From NCBI GenBank assembly GCA_018714105.1, contig DVNW01000005.1, forward strand, positions 1 to 61,931: a stretch of DNA of 61,931 bases. The letters run 5' to 3'. This document shows, piece after piece, positions 18,110 to 26,928 of this stretch. The translations under genes and the position numbers were made by a program. The notes beneath the pieces are model-generated. The model made no database searches. It was not told where the DNA came from and saw nothing but the letters and a program-made list of their open reading frames with translations. The stretch is from Candidatus Faecicola pullistercoris (lineage in GTDB: Bacteria > Bacillota > Clostridia > Christensenellales > CAG-917). How positions within the stretch are numbered: the first letter of the stretch is position 1; the number at the start of each line of letters is the position of its first letter.

Positions 18110-19457
18110 TTTTCTTACTCCTTTCTCCGAGGTGTTTCAACTGTGCGTCACGGTTGTTTGCTACCTTGCCCGTAAGCACGCACGCCACTGTGTCTTTAAG
18201 TATGTTTTTTATTTCTTGTCCGCTAAAGCCTGCTTTTATGGCATCGTTTCCGTCTATTAAAAGCTGTTTTTCGTTAACAGGCAAATTGTTTTTTATAATT
18301 TCGGCATAGGCTTTCGCAATTTTTCCGGCGGCTTCGCCTTTCCCTTGAGGGAATCCTCCCGCTTTTCCGACGGCATTTTTAAGGCTTATAAGCGCACCTG
18401 CGTAACGCATATTATCGGCGGTAAAAATCTTCACTTCGCCGTAATCGGTTTTTCCGTCGGTATCGTAGGTGTGATTTTTTATGAGAAAAACGGTTTCTTC
18501 CCTCTTTTGCGCGGAATATCTCAACCCGTTTTCGCCCATAAGCGCGTCCGCCGCCCGCGCGCCCGCTTCGGAATAAAGCTCTTTGCCGTCCGGATTTTTT
18601 GCCGACAGCGGTTTTCCGATACCGTGTAAAAGCGCGGCAAGCCGTATTTCCGCGGGGCTCAGCGCAAAGGTTCTGACGCTGTGCTCGAATACGTCGCCGT
18701 CGCCCAAGACGGAGTACTGTTTATAACCGACGCACTCCCAAAGCGAAGGCAGAACGTATTTCAAAAGGCCCGTTTCTTTCAGAAGTCTTATTCCCCTTTC
18801 ATGCCCGTCGACGTTGTGCAGTTCGGGATATCGGGTATCGGCAACCAGTATCAGATCGAGTTCCTGCCGTATTCTCTCGGGCGCGACGTTTTGTATCAGA
18901 TGGGCGTTTTTAACGGCCGATTCCATTGTAAGCGGCTCCGCCTCGAATCCGAGTTCGGCCGCAAAACGTACGAGCCGCATGAGCCTCAGCGCGTCTTCTC
19001 TGAAAACCTCGTCGGGAGAACGTACGGTCCTCAGCAATCCTTTTTCGATATCCTTCGTCCCTCCGACGGGGTCCGTGATATTGCCTGCGGCGTCGCAGTA
19101 AACGGCGTTTACGGTAAAATCGCGCCTTAAAGCGTCCTCCGCCAGGCTGTCGGTAAACGTAACCGACACGGGTTTGTGGCTGCCGTCGCAGGAATAACTG
19201 TCCTTTCTGAACGAAGTGTATTCCGCGCTCGCGCCGTTTTTGCTTATTTTTACCGTACCCAGCCGACGGTTTACCGTGTTAAGTCCGAATCCCTTACCGT
19301 CCAGCATTTTCTCGATAACGTCGGGCGTGTAAAAAGACGCGATATCGACGTCTCCGCCGCCTATGCCCATAATGCGGTTGCGGACGTATCCGCCAACCAC
19401 GTACAGAGGCTTGACGTATAAAGCGATTTCCTGGGCTATGGCCGGCAGTGCTAGCAT
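18102..19457 (-). CDS. cca: CCA tRNA nucleotidyltransferase / poly(A) polymerase family, 451 aa
   Basis: The class II nucleotidyltransferase head is clear: LYVVGGYVRNRIMG, then GGDVDIAS (the DxD metal site), then RRDFTVNAVYCD and LRLMRLVRFAAELGFE. The C-terminal region carries an HD-like domain, but the HD signature reads LLHGIGKP instead of LLHDIGKP. A longer frame with a TTG start overlaps hpt by 31 bases; ATG at 19457, five bases after the hpt stop, fits the family start better. The encoded tRNAs in this window already carry CCA, so repair of ends is the likely role. Confidence 0.9.
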   Translation of the reverse strand: MLALPAIAQEIALYVKPLYVVGGYVRNRIMGIGGGDVDIASFYTPDVIEKMLDGKGFGLNTVNRRLGTVKISKNGASAEYTSFRKDSYSCDGSHKPVSVTFTDSLAEDALRRDFTVNAVYCDAAGNITDPVGGTKDIEKGLLRTVRSPDEVFREDALRLMRLVRFAAELGFEAEPLTMESAVKNAHLIQNVAPERIRQELDLILVADTRYPELHNVDGHERGIRLLKETGLLKYVLPSLWECVGYKQYSVLGDGDVFEHSVRTFALSPAEIRLAALLHGIGKPLSAKNPDGKELYSEAGARAADALMGENGLRYSAQKREETVFLIKNHTYDTDGKTDYGEVKIFTADNMRYAGALISLKNAVGKAGGFPQGKGEAAGKIAKAYAEIIKNNLPVNEKQLLIDGNDAIKAGFSGQEIKNILKDTVACVLTGKVANNRDAQLKHLGERSKKND

Positions 19458-19462
19458 GAAAT

Positions 19463-19996
19463 TTATTTTACGGCGTCTTCGTTTATTACGCAAACGTCTT
19501 TTAAGGCGCGGAATCTTTCGTTATAGTCAAGTCCGTAACCAACCACGAATTCGTTGGGAATTTCGAAGCAGCGGTATTCGGGAACGAGTTCGGTCTTTCG
19601 GCGCGACGGCTTATCGAGAAGAGTGCATATCCGCAGACTTTTTGGGTTTCTGGTTGCGAAAATCTTTTTGAGATAGCTTAAAGTTATACCCGTATCCACT
19701 ATATCCTCGACGATAAGCACGTTTTTGCCCGCGATGGGCTCGGAAAGGTCTTTTATCATTTTCACTTCGCCGCTGGACGAGGTGCCCGAGCCGTAACTGG
19801 AAGCGGATATGAAATCCAGTTCGAGGTCAAGATTTATTTCCCGCACAAGGTCGGCAAAAAATATGGACGCGCCGCGCAGCACGCATACAGCCAGCAGTTT
19901 TTCGCCTGCATAGTCCGCGGTTACGGTATCGGCCACTTCCTTTACCTTGCGTTTGATGTCGCTTTCTTTGATGAGTATCTTTTTGATTTCGTTCAC
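19463..19996 (-). CDS. hpt: hypoxanthine phosphoribosyltransferase, 177 aa
   Basis: It salvages hypoxanthine/guanine using PRPP. The PRPP-binding motif VLIVEDIVDTGIT is near residue 95, the pyrophosphate loop VCVLRGA near residue 37, and DFISASSYGSGTSS near residue 60. Start is GTG at 19996, supported by GGAGG overlapping the end of tilS. The gene order spoIIE-tilS-hpt is common in Clostridia and Bacilli, where ftsH usually follows; here cca follows instead. Confidence 0.95.
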   Translation of the reverse strand: MNEIKKILIKESDIKRKVKEVADTVTADYAGEKLLAVCVLRGASIFFADLVREINLDLELDFISASSYGSGTSSSGEVKMIKDLSEPIAGKNVLIVEDIVDTGITLSYLKKIFATRNPKSLRICTLLDKPSRRKTELVPEYRCFEIPNEFVVGYGLDYNERFRALKDVCVINEDAVK

Positions 19997-19998
19997 TT

Positions 19999-21327
19999 TC
20001 AGTCCTCCGTGGATATGATATAAAGATTTTCGTTTGTGCTTGCCAGGCTGTCCGCCTTTACCGACGACGAAATTTCCACTCCCGCTATAAAATAGACCAC
20101 GTTGTCTTTTGCGCAGACCACGAGCTCGTCCCTGAGCCTGAGCGGAATTTTCTTATCGGTCAGAAAATCTCCCAGGCTTTTGGTGCCGCCGCCGAACTTG
20201 GTAAACACGTCGCCGTCCCTGCGGCATCTGAGTACGGCGCCCTCGGGGAGCTTGTCGGCGTTTATAACCAGCTGTCCTTTTTTTGGTCTGCGTCCGTCGT
20301 ACGGCAGAACGGTAAGGGTTTTACCCGCTACCGCCCCGCGGAACGGCAGTGTAAGTTTTACATAATCCTTCTGTTTTTCCCTGGCTTTTGCAATTACTAT
20401 TTTTTCGTATTCCTTGTAAGCCACGGTTTCCCACGGCATATCGAGGCGCGTCCCGTTTTCGGCTCCGACCAGGTCGGCTACCAAATCGAGATGCCTCTGC
20501 TCGATATCCGAATATATTCCGAGACGTTCGAAACATTCGGCAATCTGCCTTTTGAGAATAAGCGGCTCCTGTCCGTTAACTATCAGATAGGCGGTTTTCC
20601 CATCCCCGAAAACGGGCGGGGTTTTGGATTTCAGATACCGCTCGCTTTCGGCGGCAATCTCGGCCAGGCGCACTATGCTTTTTTCGGCTTCGGGGTACTG
20701 CGTTTTTATTAAAGGAATAACTTGGTTGCGCAAGAAATTGCGCCTGTACATATTGTCTTTATTTGTCTCGTCCTCCCTGAACGGCAAACCCCGTGCGGCA
20801 ACATATTCCTCTATTGCGGCGCGGCTTACTTTCAGAAGAGGCCTGATGTAGATGCCTTCGCGCTGTTCGGAAATACCCGCCAGACCTTTCAGCCCCGTCC
20901 CTCTTAAAATACGCATGAGTATGGTTTCGGCATTGTCGTCCATATGGTGAGCGGTAGCAATTTTCGTGCACATTTTCCTGTCGACAAGCTCCTTGAAAAC
21001 GGCGTATCGGCAATCGCGCGCCTGCTGCTCCACGGTTTTCCCGTTGGCGCGGGCAAGAGAAGGCACGTCCGCGACGTATCCCATAAACCTGATCCCCCGA
21101 CTCTCGCAGAAATCTTTTACGAACTCGCTGTCGGCAACCGATGCCGCGCCTCTTATGCCGTGTTCGACGTTAACGGCAAAAAACTCTGCGCCCAGATCGG
21201 CGGCAGAGTCGTTAAACCAGTCGAGCAGGGCTATCGAATCCTTGCCGCCGGAAACGGCAACGGCAACGACGTCCCCTTTGCAGACGAGCCTTTCGGCCAC
21301 GTCTTTATTTATAAGCAACTCACTCAT
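19999..21327 (-). CDS. tilS: tRNA(Ile)-lysidine synthase, 442 aa
   Basis: TilS converts the wobble cytidine of tRNA-Ile(CAU) to lysidine. The PP-loop SGGKDSIALLDWF sits near residue 26, ATAHHMDDNAETILMRILRGTG near residue 125, and the C-terminal TilS domain (about 360-442) contains GTKSLGDFLTDKKIP. Upstream in-frame codons give a longer frame, but ATG at 21327 is preferred. It lies directly after a well-formed -10 element and has no visible ribosome site, so the message may be leaderless from this promoter or translated after read-through from spoIIE. Confidence 0.9.
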   Translation of the reverse strand: MSELLINKDVAERLVCKGDVVAVAVSGGKDSIALLDWFNDSAADLGAEFFAVNVEHGIRGAASVADSEFVKDFCESRGIRFMGYVADVPSLARANGKTVEQQARDCRYAVFKELVDRKMCTKIATAHHMDDNAETILMRILRGTGLKGLAGISEQREGIYIRPLLKVSRAAIEEYVAARGLPFREDETNKDNMYRRNFLRNQVIPLIKTQYPEAEKSIVRLAEIAAESERYLKSKTPPVFGDGKTAYLIVNGQEPLILKRQIAECFERLGIYSDIEQRHLDLVADLVGAENGTRLDMPWETVAYKEYEKIVIAKAREKQKDYVKLTLPFRGAVAGKTLTVLPYDGRRPKKGQLVINADKLPEGAVLRCRRDGDVFTKFGGGTKSLGDFLTDKKIPLRLRDELVVCAKDNVVYFIAGVEISSSVKADSLASTNENLYIISTED

Positions 21328-21333
21328 AGCCAT

Positions 21334-21362
21334 ATTATACAATGTTTGACGGCCGTTAGCAA
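21334..21362 (-). promoter_or_regulatory. internal promoter before tilS
   Basis: Minus-strand TTGCTA (21357-21362), 17-base spacer, TATAAT (21334-21339). The predicted start of transcription, seven bases past the -10, falls on the A of the tilS ATG. Confidence 0.55.
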
Positions 21363-21374
21363 GTATAATTAAAG

Positions 21375-23645
21375 TCAATCTTTCGTATATACCCGTGCGC
21401 ACAAGACGGAAACGTCGTCAACCGCGCCCGCTTCCACGGCGCGTCCGAGTATCGTGTCTGCCAGAGTCTGCGGGTTGGAAGTAGCCGTATATTCGAGTAT
21501 TTCCTCCATTCCCTCGTCTCCAAGCACGTCGGTAATGCCGTCGCTGACCAGTACCACTATGTCTCCGGGGAGCAGTACTTTGCGCTCCACAACGGGACGG
21601 GCTTCTTCCAGAATACCTATCGGCAGAGCCGCGCTTGCTACGCGTTCGACACCGTTTTTCCTCTTTATGTATCCGTTGGCCGCGCCCATTTTTATAAGAT
21701 CGGCGCCTCCCGTTCGCAAATCCACCACGCACATGTCCACCGAGGAAAAATTCTCCTCGTTTTTAAGCGCGAGAAGTTTGTTGACAAGGTCGAGAATCAG
21801 CGAGTTATCGAATCCGGCCTTATAAAAATTTTCTATCATGGAAATGGCGGCGTTGCTGTTTTTTTCGGCTTCTGTGCCGCTGCCCATTCCGTCGCAAAGA
21901 GCAAAAACTATGCTCTTTTCGTCTATCCGCTGCATACTTCTGCTGTCGCCGTTGAAGCTGTTTCCTTCGCGGCATTTGGCGGCTTCGCCGAACAATATGT
22001 CGTATCGGGGAGCAACGGTCAGGTGCACGGCGGCACGGCCCTGAACGTAATCCGCAACCCCCTTTCTGACAAGATTGCATTTCAGAACCGAGGATACGAT
22101 TTTGTCTATGACTTTTTTTGAAGCGTCTTCTTCCCTCACCACTAAGGTAACGCAGAAGTCTCGGTCGCCGTAGACCACCGCTTCGCTGCATACCACGTTA
22201 TGGTAAGCAAGCTCGTCTATTATGCGCCTCTCCCTGGTCTTGTCGAACGAAACGGCCTTTTTTACGTCCGCGGCGAGATTTGCCAGAATGCGCGCCGTAC
22301 CCATCATCTGATCCGCCAGCATCGCCTTGCTGCCGCTGACCGAATCGTTTACCGCTTTATAATTGCGGTAGCTTATCACGGCGTCGTTGGTTGCCGTGAT
22401 AAGCGCGTTGACTCTTCCGCATCGGCTGGTTATGAAAGGAGGAACGTCGATAATGCCTGCTTTGCCTTTTGCCAGCGCGGCTTCGGCCATGGTATCAAGA
22501 ACGGCCGAAGTATCCGTACCCAGCGCGGAAAAACAGGCTTCGGCGTTGGGACATTTGCCGCAAAAGCCCGTGGCCACTTCCTTCGCTATACGGTCTTTAT
22601 CGTCCGCGGCGGCGGGTTGCGCCTCGGCGTCCTCTTTCAGAAGCAGACTCATATCGGCAAAGACGTCCGCTACTTCGGCCAGCCTGTTGCTGACTTCGGT
22701 TTTGTTTCTGTTGACTATGGTTTTGGATGCGTACCCCGCGGAAAAATCTCCCGTTTCGCCGAACAGCGCTACTTTGTATTTTTTGGGTATTAAAAGAAAT
22801 GCCAGCACGCCCGCCGAAGCAACTGCGGGCTGCAGCCAGCCGTAACCCCCGTAAACCCAGAAATAATAGCCCATCATCACTTCGGCAGCCACCAGCGCTA
22901 CGGCCGAAAACCACATCGAAGTCCTTTTGAACGCCGACGCCGCCATCGCCTGACACACGAAAACGGCCATGACCGCCACGTTTCCCGTAGAAAAGGCCGC
23001 GCCCGCCCCCAGAAGGGTGGCTATTATTACCGTGGTTCCCGTCCTTAACGCATAGCAGCAAACCATTACGATAAAAGGAGCGATTATACTCAGCAAGGAA
23101 ATACCGAACACCTGAATATTGCTCGCCCCGATAGCCGCCACCACCAGCGTAACCGCGGAAGAAATAACTTCATCTGACGTAAAACGGTATTTTATACCCC
23201 TTATAAGTATCGCATAAACCGCTATTATGGCACAATAGGCAAAAAGCTGAGTAAGTATTACGTTGACTGTGGCCGACAGAAGATAACCCTCTGCCCCCCT
23301 TATGGCAAGATAGGGAATCTGCCCCGCAAGCACGTATAAGTTTATGGCGCGCATGGTTACCGGCCGCTTTATTCTGAAGTGTACGAAATAGGCCGCCGTC
23401 ATTACCGTTACGGGTATAACGGAAAAGACCAGTCCGTTCCAGTCCGGTCCTGCTATAAGGCTTGCGGCCACGTACATCGGGCTCAGGATAAACAGATTCT
23501 GCCTGGAATAGACCAGCGCGGCGAACATGCCTGCGGCAAACGGTGCCAGACCGCTTTCCGTGCGCGCTTTTGCAAAAATCGTAAGCACAAGAAAAAATAC
23601 GGTATATTTTAAAAAATTTTTACGCAAGGATGTTTTCATACCCAC
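21375..23645 (-). CDS. spoIIE: stage II sporulation protein E phosphatase, 756 aa
   Basis: SpoIIE dephosphorylates SpoIIAA, freeing sigma-F in the forespore, and links this to the polar septum through FtsZ. The N-terminal 300 residues hold about ten membrane helices. The middle has cysteine-rich FCGKCPNAEACF. The C-terminal PP2C domain carries metal aspartates in VFALCDGMGSG (about 565) and VVLVSDGITDV (about 710). It is slightly shorter than the 827-aa Bacillus protein. A strong ribosome site (GGAGAGGTGGG) precedes ATG. It heads a nine-gene leftward operon. Confidence 0.95.
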   Translation of the reverse strand: MGMKTSLRKNFLKYTVFFLVLTIFAKARTESGLAPFAAGMFAALVYSRQNLFILSPMYVAASLIAGPDWNGLVFSVIPVTVMTAAYFVHFRIKRPVTMRAINLYVLAGQIPYLAIRGAEGYLLSATVNVILTQLFAYCAIIAVYAILIRGIKYRFTSDEVISSAVTLVVAAIGASNIQVFGISLLSIIAPFIVMVCCYALRTGTTVIIATLLGAGAAFSTGNVAVMAVFVCQAMAASAFKRTSMWFSAVALVAAEVMMGYYFWVYGGYGWLQPAVASAGVLAFLLIPKKYKVALFGETGDFSAGYASKTIVNRNKTEVSNRLAEVADVFADMSLLLKEDAEAQPAAADDKDRIAKEVATGFCGKCPNAEACFSALGTDTSAVLDTMAEAALAKGKAGIIDVPPFITSRCGRVNALITATNDAVISYRNYKAVNDSVSGSKAMLADQMMGTARILANLAADVKKAVSFDKTRERRIIDELAYHNVVCSEAVVYGDRDFCVTLVVREEDASKKVIDKIVSSVLKCNLVRKGVADYVQGRAAVHLTVAPRYDILFGEAAKCREGNSFNGDSRSMQRIDEKSIVFALCDGMGSGTEAEKNSNAAISMIENFYKAGFDNSLILDLVNKLLALKNEENFSSVDMCVVDLRTGGADLIKMGAANGYIKRKNGVERVASAALPIGILEEARPVVERKVLLPGDIVVLVSDGITDVLGDEGMEEILEYTATSNPQTLADTILGRAVEAGAVDDVSVLCARVYTKD

Positions 23646-23687
23646 CTCTCCGACAGCATACTCGATATGGTATTACCGCGGCAGAGC

Positions 23688-23726
23688 AAAAAAACTTCCG
23701 TTGCTGTCGACAAGGGAAGTTTTTTT
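23688..23726. terminator. terminator between lepB and spoIIE
   Basis: A 12-base A-rich arm ending AACTTCC (to 23699) pairs with GGAAGTT and a T-tract (from 23715) around a 15-base loop. It terminates lepB on the minus strand. The loop holds TTGTCGACA (minus strand, 23705-23713), close to a Spo0A box. Confidence 0.75.
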
Positions 23727-23755
23727 AGGTTTATTTTCATATTTTTTATATTTTA

Positions 23756-24391
23756 TTAAAGAAACCGAAAAACGCGATGGTCTTTGGAAAAGTTGTATCT
23801 TATTACCGCCTTGCCTTTGTAGTAATCCTGGTTTTCGAGGCTGACCTGTCCGCATGTTCTGCTGTCGTTGCTGTTGTTGCGGTTATCGCCCATAACGAAA
23901 ACACAGTTTTCGTCAACCGTCCATTCGACATAGGAATAGCCTTCGTCGGTAATGCCCGACGCGTCGTAACGCCAAAGGTCAAAATAGGCCTGCATATCGG
24001 CTTTAAGGTAGGGTTCGTCGCAGATTTGGCCGTTTACAAGCACCTGAACTCCGTCCGGCGCATCCACTACGGTCAGCGTATCTCCGCCTACGGCGATGAC
24101 TCTTTTAACGAGATTGTTGACTTTATCGCCGTAGTGCTCGAACGCGCGGCTGTCGAAAACTATTATGTCGCCGCGTTCGGGCGCGGAACGCCTCAACAAA
24201 ACGAGTTTGTCCGAATTTTTATACTCTCCGTCGGTAAGCACTCCGCCGTAAAGCGTATCCTCCATGGACGCCCCCCATACTTCTACTCCCACGAACACGA
24301 ACGCTCGTACGGTAAGCCCTGCGGCTACCGCTATCGCGAGAGTCAGTACGAGTTCGATAATCCATTTTTTGTTATCGCTGAGTTTTGACAT
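23756..24391 (-). CDS. lepB: signal peptidase I, 211 aa
   Basis: This membrane-bound serine protease removes signal peptides from exported proteins. One N-terminal membrane helix spans about residues 10-32. The catalytic serine lies in GASMEDTL (about residue 42) and the general-base lysine in LVKRVIAVGGD (about 93). The conserved box VMGDNRNNSNDSR is near residue 167. It overlaps the DUF951 gene by 20 bases. Its exported clients in this window could include the VanW protein. Confidence 0.95.
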   Translation of the reverse strand: MSKLSDNKKWIIELVLTLAIAVAAGLTVRAFVFVGVEVWGASMEDTLYGGVLTDGEYKNSDKLVLLRRSAPERGDIIVFDSRAFEHYGDKVNNLVKRVIAVGGDTLTVVDAPDGVQVLVNGQICDEPYLKADMQAYFDLWRYDASGITDEGYSYVEWTVDENCVFVMGDNRNNSNDSRTCGQVSLENQDYYKGKAVIRYNFSKDHRVFRFL

Positions 24392-24560
24392 CTTTCAAAC
24401 GCTTGGCAAAGTCCTTTCCGTCCATCATAACCGCGTGCCCGCAAGTCAGACACTTGATTTTGACGTCGGCACCCGTGCGTATCACGGTCCATTGATTGCC
24501 GCCGCATGCGTGCGGCTTTTTCATAATTACGGTATCGCCTAAATTATACTTCTTTTCCAC
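24372..24560 (-). CDS. DUF951 family small protein, 62 aa
   Basis: MEKKYNLGDTVIMKKPHAC-type opening, then CGGNQW and KIKCLTCGH, match DUF951 proteins of Firmicutes, small basic proteins with a possible zinc or SH3-like fold and unknown role. The two cysteine pairs (residues 19 and 37/40) are visible. The best start is GTG at 24560, five bases past the stop of the upstream hydrolase-like gene; the longer open frame is just overlap. It runs 20 bases into lepB, so the three genes are co-translated. Confidence 0.82.
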   Translation of the reverse strand: MEKKYNLGDTVIMKKPHACGGNQWTVIRTGADVKIKCLTCGHAVMMDGKDFAKRLKDVKTQR

Positions 24561-24565
24561 CGCAA

Positions 24566-26251
24566 TTATACCCACAAAACGTTGTTGAACAGCACGTCGG
24601 CGGCGTCTTTGATTTCGAAGCGCCTGACGATTTTCCAGCTTTTGAGCGAAACCCGCTCCTCGTCCTTGAAATCGGCTACGCTGAAATTGACGCGCTGCCA
24701 CCTTTTCGACGCGGGAAATTTTCTTACCGCGCTGTAAGCTCTGAATTTATCGTCGGCAAAGGTGCTCATGGAAAAGGTAATACTGCATTCTCTGGAGGTA
24801 AACACGTCCATCTGCAGAATATAGCCGTCCTCTCCCGCAAATTTGTTTTCGCCCAGTTTGTAAGTGCTCAGCCAGCCCGCGGTTGAACCTATGCCCTTAA
24901 TGCCGCAGGGCCCTTCCTTGATATAAAGATTATTGGCGGCTACGGCAAACAGATCGTTTTCTACCGCAAAAGCGCCGCTGTCCTGCGAACCCGAAAAAAT
25001 AATACGGGTTTTGTTCTTTCTGACGGGTGCGAATTTTGTAACCCCTTCCTTGACGGGATCGAAACATTTGATATCGGTAGAACACAGAATACCGCTTTCA
25101 TATAGCGCATTTGCAAATATAAACACCTTTTTCGTGCCTTCCGGCACCGAAATATCAATAAAGTATTCGCCCTCTCCGCTCATCACGGGGCTTCTTCCCT
25201 CGTTCCAGTTTCTGAGTTCGGGCACGTCCTGGTCAAATGCGGTGTATACCGTTACAGACCGTGGCTTTGCTTCCGCGGTTACCGAACAGTACATCACGCC
25301 TTCGCTGACGTACGCTTTGATTTCGGGAGCCTTTTCGGTGATTTCCTCCCCAGCGAAAATTTTGCCCAGCCAGGCTATAATGCTTTTGAAATTGACGTCG
25401 TCTATGCTTTCGGTCGCCCTTGCGGTTATCGCCATGAGTTTGTTTTCCGAGGGCGCAAGATCGAGTATTTCCTTTATTCTGTCAACGTCGGCGTACTCGC
25501 TGTTGGTGGTACCTTCGTAAAGCACGGGACAGGTTACCATTTTAGCATAGGACTGAGAGGCCAGCGCCGCCACGAAAGCCACAAGCTCGGCAGGCATTTC
25601 CTTTTCGGGTTTGTCGGAATAGCGCGGTTCTTTGTGATAATTGTAGCCGCAGCCCAATATAGGCACTATGGCGCATATTCTGTTGTCGATACCCGCCGTT
25701 TCCCAAACAAGCTGCGCGCCGTCCTTAACGCCTATAAGCGCTATTCTGTCCTTGTCCACGGAAAAGTCCGAACACAGAAGGGTTACGGCCCGTCTTACGA
25801 TTTTGGTCCAGCTGAACCAACAGGCGTGATGCATGTCGCCGTCTTTTACGCTGCACAGCCTGTATCCGTCCTTTTCGCACTCGCATTCCGCCGCCGATTT
25901 CGGATAAACGGTATGGTTCTCCTTGCCTTCGGCGTATCCGGAATAGTCTACCGTGGCGAAAATATAACCTGCTCCCACGATTTCTTCTATGAAAGAATCG
26001 CTTACCTGCAACGTGCTTACGGAGGGCAGAAAGACTACTGCGGGCAAACGCTTGTTTACCCCGGCCGGATACACTATGCGCATAAACGCGCGTATTTTAC
26101 CGTCCGCAAGTTCGTCCACCGTAAAATAGAGCTTCTTCTCCGTAACCTTTTCCCTGGACTCGATGCCGATGTAGGATATGTCCAGAGGCAGTTCCTCGGG
26201 ATCGTAACCCGCCCACAGCTGAGTAGGAGTCAATATTTTAAGATTATCCAT
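24566..26251 (-). CDS. alpha/beta-hydrolase-like protein without catalytic serine, 561 aa
   Basis: The N-terminal half resembles large alpha/beta hydrolases of the acetyl-xylan esterase or peptidase type: a beta-rich start, VVFLPSVSTLQVSDSF, then SVDKDRIALIGVKDG. That last element sits where the nucleophile elbow GxSxG is expected but reads GVKDG, with no serine. The C-terminal part (about 320-561) looks like two beta-rich accessory domains. No signal peptide is seen. It may be a non-enzymatic binding protein. It is first in a three-gene unit with DUF951 and lepB. Confidence 0.6.
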   Translation of the reverse strand: MDNLKILTPTQLWAGYDPEELPLDISYIGIESREKVTEKKLYFTVDELADGKIRAFMRIVYPAGVNKRLPAVVFLPSVSTLQVSDSFIEEIVGAGYIFATVDYSGYAEGKENHTVYPKSAAECECEKDGYRLCSVKDGDMHHACWFSWTKIVRRAVTLLCSDFSVDKDRIALIGVKDGAQLVWETAGIDNRICAIVPILGCGYNYHKEPRYSDKPEKEMPAELVAFVAALASQSYAKMVTCPVLYEGTTNSEYADVDRIKEILDLAPSENKLMAITARATESIDDVNFKSIIAWLGKIFAGEEITEKAPEIKAYVSEGVMYCSVTAEAKPRSVTVYTAFDQDVPELRNWNEGRSPVMSGEGEYFIDISVPEGTKKVFIFANALYESGILCSTDIKCFDPVKEGVTKFAPVRKNKTRIIFSGSQDSGAFAVENDLFAVAANNLYIKEGPCGIKGIGSTAGWLSTYKLGENKFAGEDGYILQMDVFTSRECSITFSMSTFADDKFRAYSAVRKFPASKRWQRVNFSVADFKDEERVSLKSWKIVRRFEIKDAADVLFNNVLWV

Positions 26252-26400
26252 ACGCCTTCCCGTTGCCGAATAATTTTATGATATTTTATATTATATATAC
26301 TAAAATCGGATATTGCAAGCGAATTTTCGGCACGATGATGCCCGTACGAGTCAATTGCGCGGCACGGAGCGCATATAATATTGTACCCGAGGAGAAGCAT

Positions 26401-26928
26401 ATGGAAGAACTGATACTGCCCGACGGCAAGGCCATCGAACAACTCGTTAAGGAATATGCCAAAATAAAGCCCGCGGTCCTGGCGGCGCCCGTAAGCGCGC
26501 AAGGCCTCGGCGGTTCGCCGACGCGCTACGTGCTTAAACAGAAGCGGGACGGGCGATACGCCGTACTGTGCCGCGAGCTTGAAAACCTGTGTTCCGTAAG
26601 CGGAGAACTTCTTTCTTTCGCCCTTCTTCTGCCCGAAGACTGTTGCGGTCCCGAATACCGCGAAAGCATAACCGGGCTGATTATGGATGCGAGAGCCTGT
26701 TTTGCGGCGGCAAAGGAACTGAGCGGCTTGCCGTGCGAAAGCGTCCCTAAAAAACGGATTGCGCCGTCCGCCGTCAAAAAAGAAGCGGGCATTCTGGCAG
26801 TCAGGCTGATAGCCTCCCTCAGACGCGCCCTTGCCCTTTCGGAATGCGGCCGTACGAAAGCCCGACTCAGGCGAATGCTGGACGCTCAGTACGCAATCTG
26901 CATAACGCTGGCCTTTCTTCCGCTTTAA
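26401..26928 (+). CDS. hypothetical helical protein, 175 aa
   Basis: I do not recognise the family. The start is set at ATG 26401 because GAGGAG lies eight bases upstream; the frame is open further back but without a ribosome site. The protein is Ala/Leu/Arg rich with three conserved-looking cysteines in the middle (CRELENLC and DCCGP). There is no signal peptide or clear membrane segment. It converges with gerC and the stop codons overlap by four bases, so transcription of the two could interfere. Confidence 0.6.
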   Translation: MEELILPDGKAIEQLVKEYAKIKPAVLAAPVSAQGLGGSPTRYVLKQKRDGRYAVLCRELENLCSVSGELLSFALLLPEDCCGPEYRESITGLIMDARACFAAAKELSGLPCESVPKKRIAPSAVKKEAGILAVRLIASLRRALALSECGRTKARLRRMLDAQYAICITLAFLPL

